From NCBI RefSeq assembly GCF_030272615.1, contig NC_081413.1, forward strand, positions 445,055,038 through 445,119,037: a DNA stretch of 64,000 nt, read 5' to 3'. This DNA is from Cryptomeria japonica. Lineage: Eukaryota > Streptophyta > Pinopsida > Cupressales > Cupressaceae. The notes under the pieces are model-generated. The model was not told the DNA's origin. It saw only the letters and a list, made by a program, of their open reading frames with translations, and ran no database searches. Position numbers and translations under genes: made by a program. Shown in pieces: positions 46,861-57,481 of the stretch (its first letter is position 1; every line of letters begins with the position of its first letter).

Positions 46861-46878
46861 CCAGGCTCTGATACCAAT
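46861..46878 (-). other. Primer binding site of C
   Basis: Minus strand ATTGGTATCAGAGCCTGG, adjacent to the LTR. Initiator-Met tRNA type, as in B. Confidence 0.88.
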
Positions 46879-47759
46879 TGTTAGGGTTCCCACAGATACT
46901 AAGAGGGGGGGGGTGAATCAGTATCTGACCGCTAATGAAATTTTCTTAAAACTGAATATGCAGAATATAAAGTAACAGTATACTGATATGCAAGAATTAA
47001 TGCAAATAACAAAATCAAAAGCATCCACATGAAAAGAACACCATAATACAAGATGTTTAACGAGGAAACCTGATGTGGGAAAAACCTTAGTGGGATTTGT
47101 GACCCACAATATTCACTTACTGGCCAATAAGAGAATATTACTTACAATAGGGGCCTGCACATGCAGGAAGGCCAACTGCCTAGAGCTCACTGCTCAACAA
47201 GAAGTCACACATTACTTATAATGAGGATTTACACAAATCCAATATTTTGTACTAGTTTATAATAGCATCTTCAATGCCAGATTCAGTACCGGTTCTTGCT
47301 CTGTTCTTTACATATACCCTTGACCTACAATTCGCACATTAGGTCTGCCTTATATTTCTTTATTACATTCTCTCCATATCCTTCAAATGCCTACAATGAT
47401 CTCTTTTATATACAAGAGTCATTTTACAATTTGCCAAGTTGGCTTACAATGATAAACAAAGTGTTACATATCAAAAATCCTGTCAGCCTCTATGTCGGTA
47501 TACATATTTCCTTCTGTGCCGGTGTACATCTTCTATACCGGTGCCAGTATAGATTGATTTTGTTGATGTCAGTGCAATGTTCTGTTTGAGTAATGCTTTG
47601 CTGGTATAATGTCTTGCCGGTGCCATAGGATTGCAAGGTTGCCTATGTAATGCTTTACCGGTATAATGTCTTGCCGGTGCCATAGGATTGCAAGGTTGCC
47701 ATCAATGACAAAACCTTCAATCACACATAATTTCTCATTGGAGTGTCCATATGCCAATA
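46879..47759 (-). repeat. 5' LTR of C
   Basis: Pairs with 33166-34044. TATA box (minus) at 47405-47412. The outer end reads CCAATA instead of CCAACA. Confidence 0.93.
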
Positions 47760-47764
47760 GAAGC

Positions 47765-48797
47765 GGGCATGGAAGCTCTAATTCAAGAAGTTGAAAAACT
47801 GAATGAGTCCAATGCCAACCTAAGAAGGGAACTTGAAGGCCTAACCATCAGAATGTGTCAAGAGATTGAGAACCGGAGGAAAGCTGAAGATCTGGTTAAA
47901 GACAAAGATCATGAGATCTGCAAGCTGAAGAAAGAGATCAGTGCACTTACCGCTCATCTTCATGGAAGCAAAATGGAAAAAGAAGAAGTGAAAGGTGAAC
48001 TAAACATGGCTATCTCTGAGAATGCAACCTTGAAGGAATCCAATGCTGCCATTTCCAAAGAACTCACTGAGTCAAAGGAAATACTTGCCAAATTCAATAA
48101 GAGCTCTGTCAAGCTAGAGCAGAAGCTTGAATCAGCTAAACCGGTAAAGAATACCAATGGACTTGGTTTCTTTGAATATGAGGAAGGTGAGACCTCTGGA
48201 ACAAAAAGTGGAGCATCAAAGAAACAACCGGCATCAAAGGATAAAGGTAAGAAAAAGTTCAAACCTGTTTGCTTTAACTATCTTAAGGAAGGACACACTG
48301 CTAATGTATGTAGAAGTAAGGCTTACAATAAGTTTTCTTATTTTATAAATGATAAGCCTAGATCCAATAGATTCAATGGTAATTGTTATGCATGCAACAA
48401 GTTTGGGCATAGAGCATTTGAATGTAGGTCTATCATGCACAATAGCAGAAGGTATCCTCAAAGGAATCAAGGAGTTTTTCTTGAACCCTCTAGGAACCGG
48501 AACCCAAACCGGTTTAATACTTATAGTCGTCAATCAGGTAGTGGTGGCTATCAAGTAGCAACTAGATGGAGAGCAATCTGTGTGATTTTTCATGGTCATG
48601 GTCACACTACTTCAACATGCAGAAGGAAGAATGGAAACATGAATAATGGACCTTGGAGAGCACCTAGAATGGTTTGCTATCACTACAACAAACCGAGTCA
48701 TACAGCAAGATTCTGCAGAGCAAGAAAGAGTATAGCGGATGATATACCAGTCACTCTAGAAAGAAAAATTGATGTTGAAATTGTTCAAGAGATATGA
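47765..48797 (+). pseudogene. Gag of B, C-terminal part with four zinc knuckles
   Basis: Continues 33008-33165 after C. It is open for over 340 codons and nearly intact. Coiled coil to about 48120 (LRRELEGLTIRMCQEIENR), linker GLGFFEYEEGETSGT, basic KDKGKKKFKP, then knuckles CFNYLKEGHTANVC, CYACNKFGHRAFEC (perfect CCHC), CVIFHGHGHTTSTC and CYHYNKPSHTARFC. Stop at 48795. First knuckle and linker match gag of C closely. No protease follows. Confidence 0.85.
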
Positions 48798-49330
48798 AGA
48801 AAACCTAGAAGAAGAAGCTAGAAGAAGTGATTCAAGAAGAACCAGTTTCTGCACCCAGTGTGGAAGTCACTAAACCAGCAAACTAATCATCAGATAAGCT
48901 TCGGGGGAGCAAACGGTGAAATATCTTGAACCCCCAGTTGACATCGGTAAAAGACCTTAACTAGTATGAGATACCTGTCAGATTGGTAGAAGAGCGGAAA
49001 TGGTATAAGGAAAAATTAGAGTTTACGCCCTAATAGTGGAGCATTTATTATGGTAGGTGGAGAATCTATTTAAAAGGAATTTTCAAATCATTTCTCACTA
49101 TCATTTTTTTGAACAAAGAAGTTTTCAAGTGCAGAGCAAAGAAAAGAGATTTACATTGTGATTCAAAGAATTTATCAAAATCCTAAAGAAGAATTTGAAG
49201 CAAACATATGTTGGAGAAGTGTAGAACGCAAAGTGGTATTTCAGTAACCAAACGAGTGTGTAGCGAAGTTCAAATTGCGAAGCTCTAAATTTTTATCTAC
49301 GAAGGTATTTTTCAAAATTCTTTGTTTATC
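48798..49330 (+). promoter_or_regulatory. Spacer between gag and ORF2 of B with promoter-like motif
   Basis: About 530 bp. TGGTAGGTGGAGAATC then TATTTAAAAGG (49051-49077), about 260 bp before the ORF2 ATG. Shared in order and spacing with C despite little other similarity nearby. A leader rich in GAGCAAAG follows in both. Confidence 0.5.
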
Positions 49331-52286
49331 ATGGCTTCAACATCTCATGCTAGCTCTAGTGCACCCGCTGATTCTGTAGACTTCATTCAACAGAAGGCAA
49401 AATACAATGCCCTATCCCAAATACCTGTTGGTGTCCTAGTGGAAGAAGGCATTTTAGATTTCATTGACTGTAAGATTGAAGACCTAGGATCTCTGATGAT
49501 CCATTCCCAGTTGAGTCTGTTCTATGGAAAGGATAAGAAGATTAAACGAAATTCAGCATTCTGGAAAAGAAGAAACTTCACAACGTAGCCTATTTTCTTG
49601 AAGAATTTTTAGATGATCACATTTGAATTATTCTGAGCAGAGTACACGATGATAAGATGTACTTAGAGCGGATGCATGATATCACACCAGAAGTGATTCA
49701 TGCCATCACCAATTTCTGTAACATTGGTGAAGTGCTAGCCCTAAGAAAGATTAGTAAGATAGAAATGACTAGACTCACCAATTCTATGAGCGATTCACAG
49801 GGAATGACTATCAATTCCATCAAGGATGATCTGGTCAAATATGCATGTATGGTGATAGGATACTGGATGTTCAATGCCAACAGAATCAACTCTATCTCTA
49901 CTGCAATGGTAAATGTCACCTACATGATGATCAAGGAAGATGCATCATTTGATATCTACACTAGTATGCAAAGACAACTTCTGTTGAACCTCAAGTTGAT
50001 CAAATAGGACAATGCTCTAAAATTTAAGTTTGGACAACTATTGGTTGGGTTGTTCTTCTACTTCCAAGCCTACTTTCTAGGAGTAGGTGATATTCAGTGG
50101 TTTGTTGACCAACCCATCACAAAGAAAATCAAGGAAAGCCTACAAGCAGTTGGAACTGGCTATCCGGAAGTGTTGAACAAATAATTTGATGAGTTTAGAT
50201 GTAAAATGAACCAAAGGGTAAGAATATCTGGTGATATAGTCAAAAAGTATGAGGAAGACATCTGCTTCACCATCAAAGTTGATGAGTGCATAATGGAGGC
50301 AGTTGAGCCTAGATAGGAAGAAGTGGAACCAATGGGATATGAGGTAATGTATGACATGTTAGATGGGTATGCCTCTACCCTAATCACCTCGCCCCTTGAT
50401 CCAAAGGAAAAGAGAATTGACACCTATTTGGAAGGGGTTACACTGGTTCAAGAACCCTCAGAGGATACTGTCTCTAAAGAATAGCCTAAGAAGACTAGGC
50501 AAATGAGGAAAAAGACAAAGAGTGAACACGCAACATCTACATCGGTAAATATTGATATTTCCTCTTACAAACCTTTGACACATTGTCAAAGAATAATTAC
50601 AAATATTAGAAGAAAAGTACTTGGTGATTTGAAAGAGTTCTTTGATGATTTTAATGATGATGAAAAGAAAGAAGTTGAATAGGAAGTTATCAATTATTTA
50701 TGTATTAATGACCGGTGGCCATCAGAAATTAAATCTAAGATGCCTGATTCTTTGTATAATTCTTTAGACAACAAGTGGCGCATTTCCATAGAAAAGGAAC
50801 AAGAAATAAGAGAGGAAATTTTGCACAATACTTTCCTGATGTTCCTAAAATAGATCTGTATGAAGTGGTGGAGAGATATAAGGGCCTCTTCTTCATGAGA
50901 AGAAGAAGACTCCTGTTAATGGAAGGAAAAGTTTTGGAAGTGGTCAAAGATACCCACTCCCTTGCTCAATCATCTTTAAGACTGCATGAAGTGGCTGAAG
51001 CCAATAGGAAAGCAGAGCAAGAAATAGAAATCACTCAACCGGATGAAGTATACAACAGTGAAGGAGAACCGGTCACCACTCAAATGGAACCGATTGATGT
51101 TGATGCCTTAAATGGTGACAATGTTACTCTAGATGCACTAGTAGAAATAGAAGATCATGAGAAATAGGAAGAAGACAAGAGAAAACAGGCAAAGGAAGAG
51201 AAGAAGAAATAGGAGAAAGAAAAGACAAAATAGGTAGAACAAGAAAAGAAGAAAGAGGATGAGAAGAAAAAGAAAGAGGAAGAAAAGAGAAAAGAAGAGG
51301 AGAATAAGAAACAAGAGGATGAGAAGAAGAAGAAGGAAGTGGAAAAGGAAGAGGAGAAGAAAAAGGATGAAGATGAAGAGAAGCGGAAAGAAGAGGAGAA
51401 AAAGAAGGCAGAAGAAGATAAGAAGAAAGCCAAAGAGAAAGAAGAAGTGACACAAAGCACTCAAATGGAGACTCCAAAGGCAACCGGTAGTCAAGCAAAA
51501 CCGGTTGACATTACCAGTCCTATTGACCTCCAGTCTACAAATGAATCGAAGCTACTGTAGAGCATTAAGCTTGATCAAGAGTGATTGGATGCTCTAAGGA
51601 GGAAAAAGGAGGAAGATGTTATCCAAACTATGGTGGAAACACTCACCAATTTGATACCCAGTACAAACCTCCCTAGTACCGATTCCTCACTTTCCCAATT
51701 AAAGCTTCTATGTATAGTTGTGGAAGACTAGGTCCAAAGCTTGGAAGAAGTTGTAGAAATAAATGCCAAAATGGAGCATGAAAAGGCTTTGAACATTGCC
51801 TTGGTGAAAAAGTTGAATGAGCTTTGGTTAGAACTTCAAAAGGCACAATAGGACATCAGAGATGCAATGGATGAGGGAAATCTACTACTCAATAATATTT
51901 GTCAACCTCATTTATTTTGTGATGATGTGCTCACTTAGAAGGACAAACTGCAATCTGATATGTAGTCATTTATTAGCACCTTCAAGATGCCATATGATTC
52001 CTTCTCCACATATGGACACACTGCTCACTGGTTTCAACTTCAGTCTGCAAGAATAGAGGTAGAGATAAGCAATTGGACACGTAATTTGCAAGAACTTCAA
52101 CTGGTCCTACTACCAAGACTGCAAATCCTCCAGAAATGCTACCGTAATATAGATGCACTAACGGTTACTCAAAAGATGAGTACCATGGATGATATGGAGG
52201 AGCAGGCTTATCAGATGCAAACAGAGAATGAGGTTGCTACCTCATTGCTTGAATCATGGTCTTTATCCATAAAGACATTTATGTAG
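49331..52286 (+). pseudogene. ORF2 of B, about 985 codons, unknown function
   Basis: ATG at 49331 (MASTSHASSSAPADSVDFI). Blocks: SQIPVGVLVEEGILDFI, a frameshift near 49560, ILSRVHDDKMYLERMHDITP, VKYACMVIGYWMFNANRINS, QRQLLLNLKLIK (stop at 50005), FKFGQLLVGLFFYFQAY, MNQRVRISGDIVKKYEDDIC, ECIMEAVEPR, then a divergent middle, a Lys/Glu repeat (51160-51450) and a helical C-terminus (EQAYQMQTENEVATSLLESW). More than ten stops or shifts. The first half resembles the plant transposon-associated domain of unknown function often annotated as putative plant transposon protein; I rate that as possible only. No enzyme motif. Confidence 0.7.
51160..51450 (+). repeat. Near-homopurine GAA/GAG tract
   Basis: About 290 bp almost without pyrimidines on the plus strand, coding Lys/Glu repeats in ORF2 of B. 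The opposite strand gives long Leu/Phe/Ser open stretches (51124-51498) that are artefacts. Confidence 0.85.
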
Positions 52287-52615
52287 GATTTTAAAACAAT
52301 TTTTGACAAATTTCACTCTTTATTGTCATAAACTTTTTAAATTAGTTTTTAATGCTAATGGAATAGGGGTTTTTCAATTGTACTTTGTCATTGTTGGCAA
52401 AGGGGGAGTAGTAACTTTTATTTAAAATTTTGATGCATGCTTTGCATACTTTCATGTTTATCTTAGTAAGGAAGTAGTATACATTGTGTTTTCTACAAAA
52501 GGGATAGTGTATATGCTTAGGGGGAGTAATTTTACTTATGGCATAATTTTGTTGTAAAACACTTACATGTCAAAATATTTTCCTAAGTGTTGCCATCAAT
52601 GCCAAAGGGGGAGAT
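52287..52615 (+). other. 3' untranslated region and polypurine tract of B
   Basis: Non-coding, with AAAGGGGGAG at 52399-52408 and at 52604-52613; the second (AAAGGGGGAGAT) abuts the LTR and is the PPT. Confidence 0.8.
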
Positions 52616-53832
52616 TGTTTGTATTTTGATGATTATGTTGTGATTGCCATTTATGGACACACACTTGCTATGTGATCACTTTGAGAATGTATGAATTATG
52701 CTCAACCGGTAATTGTTCCAAACCAGTATCATGTTGTAGTCTTTAGACTACTATTGTTATGCAGAAAGTATCTACTGATATCAAGCGGTATAAAGACCCA
52801 AGTGGCATAGAGAGATCAAGCAGTTTAAGGATCTCAAGTGGAGTGGAGCTAAGGAGCCAGAAGTAGAAATTATCTTTTTCCCAATCTTCAATTTTTGTAA
52901 ACCGATAATCCATTAAACCAGTATTACTATAAGTCACCAACCGGTAATCAGAAAGTTGGACAAACCGATAATACTCTGTGATGAGTTACCAACCGGTATA
53001 TTTTTGTGATGAGTTACCATCCATCGACACTTTGACGGTGTTTTTGTGTCGTGTTATCAAATGTGTCTAGATACAATGAACCTAGGAACTTGTAATTAAA
53101 TCCTTTTGGACTAACATGAAATCAGATTCCTTTTAAGGACATCATGTCTAGGGTTTTTTAAAAGGGGAGAGCATGCAAGGATAGCTGTTAGGTTTTGTAG
53201 TGGTTGAAACAAAACCTCTAGAATGTGCGATGTTAATTGAGAAGATTAAGTTTGTGAGTTGTAATAGAGTAAGGAGTTACTGAAGATTGAAGTAATGCTG
53301 AAATGCATTAGATATGAGCTACAATTGATCTAATCAAGAAGACTATGCCATTTTGCTAGATCATTCACTTGTTGATTACTCACGTCTTTGACAAGTTAGA
53401 AACCATTAACTAGGTAGGCCCAGAAAAACCTTTGTAAATCCTCTAACAAGGTGGTTCACATCTGTGGATTTGAAATCCTCTCACAAGGTAGTCTTTAATC
53501 GGACTTATCTCCTAACATAGATTGAGATTCGTAACAGAATCTGTTCTGGTAAAGAACATTGTATGACTTTAACTAGTCTGGTTACTATTCTGCAGATAGT
53601 TACTTGTGAATTTCATCTCACCATGGTTTTTCCCATTTGGGTTTCCACATCAAAATCTCGTGTTATGGTGATTGTTCTTCTATGGGTGAATTCATTATTT
53701 ATTATTTGGTTTGCATGTGTGTTAACCGGTTTGTTTGCTAAACTATTTTACCAGTTTACTACTAGAATATTAAAGTGTTTAAGTACAATATTTTTTGGTA
53801 TACTAATTCACCTCCCCTCTTAGTATTCATTA
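52616..53832 (+). repeat. 3' LTR of B
   Basis: Begins TGTTTGTATTTTGATG and ends ATTCATTA; the 5' LTR has CATCA. 1217 bp. Confidence 0.92.
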
Positions 53833-53837
53833 GTTTA

Positions 53838-54001
53838 TGCTTAATTGGTTTATCTACTATTTCGTTAATTGGTTTATGCATTCTAGTATTAATCTTTTGG
53901 GTTCAAGTATTAAAGTTTTAATTTCTTAAGGTTCTGGTAATCTGGTGACAACTTATTCACCCCCCTCCTAGTTGTCTTCTGATTATTTGAACTATCTTAC
54001 A
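53838..54001 (+). repeat. 5' LTR of copia A2, right part
   Basis: Completes 30686-31740; aligns with 58541-58696 of A3's LTR. Ends CTTACA. Confidence 0.85.
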
Positions 54002-54003
54002 AT

Positions 54004-54015
54004 TGGTATCAGAGC
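54004..54015 (+). other. Primer binding site of A2
   Basis: TGGTATCAGAGC, perfect initiator-Met tRNA type site, 2 bases after the LTR end. Confidence 0.88.
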
Positions 54016-54058
54016 TCTGGTCCTCTCTGCAAAAGCTTAACCACTTGAGGAAGATCCT

Positions 54059-55030
54059 ATGGCATCTAACAGTTTAAGTTCCTCTAGTTTATCTATTGCT
54101 ATCTTTCAGAGAGATATTCCTAGGCTTGATGGAACAAATTATAGTATGGAAGATTCAGATGGAGACTCGTCTGAGATGTCTCGGCAAGGAGATTTAGGAA
54201 ATCATAGAGAATGGTGTAACATCTTATAATCCAGCATCTAGAAATCCTCCTCTAGAAAACTTGGATAAGGAGCTTGAGAATGATTATAGAGCAAGAGAAG
54301 CCCTCTCTTGTGCACTATGTGATCAACAAATAATGTGATTAATTGACAAATCATTAGCAAAGGCTATATGGGACAAGTTGGAAACTCTTAATGAAGGTAA
54401 CCCTACTATTAAGATTGCTAAACTTGATGGCTACTAGATAGGATATGAAAACTTGAAGATGGAAGAAAATGAAAATATTATTGCATTCATGGAAAGGGTA
54501 AATGAGATTGTTATGGGAATTCAATGTTGTGGTGGAACTCTGAGTGAAGATGAGATAGTTTCTAAAGTTCTATGAGCTTTACCACCAAATTATAAGATGA
54601 AGGCTACTTCAATTAATGAATTGAGAACAATGGCTAATACTTTTGTCAATATAGATACCTTGGTTGGGAAATTATCCACTTTTGAGCTTGTAGAATTTGG
54701 ACCCTCTAGAGCTGTGAAGTCTGACCCTGCTTTTCATGCATATACATCATCAACTGGCAAGGAAGATTGGACAACTTTGTATGCAAAGGAATCAGATGAC
54801 ATGAAGAGAGAAGATGAATAATTTGAGCAACTTTAGCCCTATTAGCTAGAATAGCACCTAAAGTAACCATAGGAAGTAAGTATGAAGGAAAAGAACCTTT
54901 TAAATGTTTTGCATGTAATAAGACAGGTCATTTTGCATCTAGATGTCCTGAAAGGATTTCAAGATTTTAAGAGAGAGCTAGAAGATCTTGTAAGACTAAC
55001 CTTGGATATCAGAAAAAGTATAAGTACAAG
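54059..55030 (+). pseudogene. Gag of copia A2
   Basis: ATG at 54059 (MASNSLSSSSL). The first 400 bp carry frameshifts; RLDGTNY and later NEIVMGIQCCGGTLSEDEIV (UBN2-type gag) are recognisable, then 54597-54821 open. Zinc knuckle CFACNKTGHFASRC (about 54908-54949) is intact. Same family as 59914-60870. Confidence 0.82.
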
Positions 55031-55059
55031 AAAAAACAGAGATAAATAATGCTACAAAG

Positions 55060-55430
55060 TGGATGAGGAAGGTGTACCTGAAGAGAAAGCACTTGCTAAT
55101 AATTGAAAGTGGAAGTTCCCATCATATGAGTGGAGATAAAAGGAAGTTTCTATCTTTGCAAGAATTTGACGGTGGTCTGGTTAGATTTGGAGATGACAAA
55201 GTATGTATGATCAATGAAAAAGGAACTATATCATTAGATGCTAAGCACAATACTAATAATGTTTATTATGTTGAAGGTTTAAGGCATAATCTTTTGAGTG
55301 TAGGACAATTGGTGGACAAGGGATTTCAATTATAGTTCAAGGATGGAAAATAAAAAATCATTAATAGATCTAGATTGGAGATTGCAACCGGTACTCAGAC
55401 AAAAGGTAATATATTTCATTTGAACTCTAG
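55060..55430 (+). pseudogene. Protease of copia A2
   Basis: LIIESGSSHHMSGDKRKF (catalytic Asp replaced by Glu, E-S-G), then NVYYVEGLRHNLLSVGQL. Two stops after 55335. Confidence 0.8.
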
Positions 55431-56410
55431 TGAGAAGACATGTTTGATTCTACAAATTGATGAGAGTTGGCTATGGCATAAAAGACTGTTATGTGAATTT
55501 TGATTACATTATAAAGATCAGTTCAACTAAGGCAATTAGAGATATACCTAAGATTGTGAAGCCCTATAATTTGGTAGGTAAGGAATGTCAAATGGGAAAA
55601 AAGGTCATAACCTCTTTTAAGAGTATACAAGACAAATCTAATGATGTTCTTTCTCTTATTCATACTGATTTGTGTGGCCCTGGTAGAGTTGAAAGTTTTC
55701 AAGGTGATAGATATTTGATGCTAATCATTGATGATTATTCTACAATGATGTGGGTTACTTTTCTAAGGGAGAAATTTGAGGCTTTTGAAAAGTTTAAAAT
55801 ATTTAAAGCTAAAGTTGAGACTAAGACATGATTGAAGGTTAAATGTTTAAGGTCAGATCATGGTGGCAAATTCACATCCGATGAGTTCAATAACTTTAGT
55901 GAGATGCATGGCATAAGGAGATAATTTTTCAGCTCCTTGGACACCTTAGCAGAATGGAGTTGTGGAAAGGAAGAATAGAACTATCTTGGATGCTACTAGA
56001 ACAATGATGATGGAAGCTAATCTACCTCATATCTACTATAGAGAAGAAGTGAGTACAATGGTCTATACATTCAACATAGTACATATCAAAGGAGAAACTG
56101 GTAAGACACCTTATGGATTATGGTTTGGCAATACACATACAGTTAAGTATTTCAGAATCTTTGGTAGTAAATGTTATATCAGGAGAGATGATTTCACTAG
56201 AAAATTTGATCCTAGATGTGATGAAGGAATATTTATTGGTTATTCTAATGAAAGAAAAGCATATAGATGCTATAACAAGAGACTGCAGAGAATTATGGAG
56301 AGCACTAATGTCAAGGCGGATGAGTTGAATAGAAGTCAAATCAGAGTTTATGAGCAAGAAGTGGCAGTGGAAATGATTATAACTAAACCGATAACACCTT
56401 TACCAGAATA
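55430..56410 (+). pseudogene. Integrase of copia A2
   Basis: A frameshift splits the zinc domain (DESWLWHKRL, then CYVNFDYII in another frame; one Cys is Gly in LVGKECQMGK). The core has LIHTDLCGP (first Asp intact) and IIDDYSTMMWVTFLREKF; SDHGGKF has Lys for Glu near 55866. MERKNRTILDATRTMM and SKCYIRRDDFTRKFDPRCDE complete it to about 56250. Then a linker to 56410. Confidence 0.85.
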
Positions 56411-57481
56411 GAATGTTGAACCAGTTACTCTGGCAGTATCATAAAATTCAACAGTAATTGAAGAACCGAGAAGAGGAACAGAGAATGAGAAGACTCCTAG
56501 GTATGTAAGGATGAATCATTTGGAAGATCAGATCATTGGGGATAAGAACAATGAAGTGATGACAAGAAGGAGACTGGCAGATAATGAGGTATGTTTAATT
56601 TCTCAAGTTGAACCGGTATCAGTAATTGAAGCATGTAAAGATGAATGTTGGATGAAAGCTATGGAAGAAGAATTAGATCAAATTGAGAAGAATAATACGT
56701 GGACTTTAGCTCCCCGGCCTAAAAATAAGAATGTAATTGAAACTAAGTGGGTATTTAGGAATAAGTTAAATGAAGATGGACAAGTTGTAAGGAATATAAA
56801 GCTAGATTGGTTTGTAAAGGATAATCTCAAGAGGAAGGAATTGATTATGGTGAAACTTTTACACCTATAACTAGGATTGAAGATGTAAGATTATTTCTTA
56901 ACTATGTTGCACATAAAAACTACATTGTTTATCAGATGGATGTTAAGTGTCCCTTTTTGAATGGGGATCTTGATGAGGAGGTTTATATTGAGAAACCTAA
57001 TGGTTTTTCACTTTCAAATGATAAAAACATGATTTCTAGGTTAAGGAAAGCTTTATATGGATTGAAACAAGCACCTAGAGCTTGGTATGTAAGGTTAGAT
57101 AAATATCTTTTGAAGCTTAGTTTCACTAAAGGTAATGCTGACAGTAATCCATATTATAAAGTCACTGATAATGATATACTGATTATTGAAGTTTTTGTTG
57201 ATGACATTATTTTTGGAGGTGAAGATAAGTTCTAAATGGAATTTTCTAGGAATATGGAGAAAGAATTTGAAATGTCTATGATTGGGGAAATGAAATTTTT
57301 CTTATGTTTCAAATTACTCAGACTGATAAAGGTATTTTCATCTGTCAAAATAAGTATGCTAAGGAATTGTTGAAGAAATTTGGTATGGGAGACTCTAAAC
57401 TAGTAAGTACTCCTATGGTTACAAGTGGGAAGTTGTCAAGGAAAGATGAATCTGCACTAATAAATCCTACAAGATACAAGT
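56411..57481 (+). pseudogene. Linker and reverse transcriptase of copia A2, cut by A3
   Basis: EKNNTWTLAPRPKNKNVIET, then QMDVKCPFLNGDLDEEVYIE, KALYGLKQAPRAWYVRLDKY, catalytic FVDDIIFGGEDK (57196-57230), SKLVSTPMVTSGKLS and NPTRYK. The host codon after Lys is split at 57481 by the LTR of A3. Shifts near 56850 and 57234. The last 19 codons of this open stretch are already A3 LTR. Confidence 0.87.

Larger units (their letters stand above)
33166..47759 (-). mobile_element. LTR element C: gag plus ORF2, no pol, inserted in gag of B
   Basis: LTRs 33166-34044 and 46879-47759 (879 and 881 bp), TSD GAAGT (33161-33165) and GAAGC (47760-47764). Opposite strand to its host B and related to it in gene content. 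PBS and PPT on the minus strand fix orientation. Interrupted by D (36922-44807). The internal part without D is about 4.9 kb and holds gag and ORF2 only. Confidence 0.88.
31741..53832 (+). mobile_element. LTR element B: gag plus ORF2, no pol
   Basis: LTRs 31741-32957 and 52616-53832 (both 1217 bp), TSD GTTTA exact (31736-31740, 53833-53837). Removing it restores A2's LTR. Contains PBS, a coiled-coil gag with four zinc knuckles, a roughly 530-bp spacer, a large ORF2 of unknown function and a PPT. No protease, integrase, RT or RNase H was found in about 5.3 kb of internal sequence once C (33166-47764) is removed. It must therefore have relied on enzymes from another element. Confidence 0.88.
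30686..57481 (+). mobile_element. Ty1/copia element A2, inserted in LTR of A1 (right end not in window)
   Basis: LTR (split by B), PBS, gag, protease, integrase and RT up to the codon for Lys in NPTRYK at 57480, where A3 begins. The remaining RT, RNase H and 3' LTR are expected beyond 64000, inside-out of A3. Candidate left TSD is TATCA (30681-30685). Frameshifts and stops throughout. Confidence 0.82.

Noticed and set aside
51124-51498. Three overlapping minus-strand ORFs rich in Leu, Phe and Ser, resembling membrane proteins
   Set aside because: They are the complement of the homopurine tract in ORF2 of B; open in all frames because of composition.
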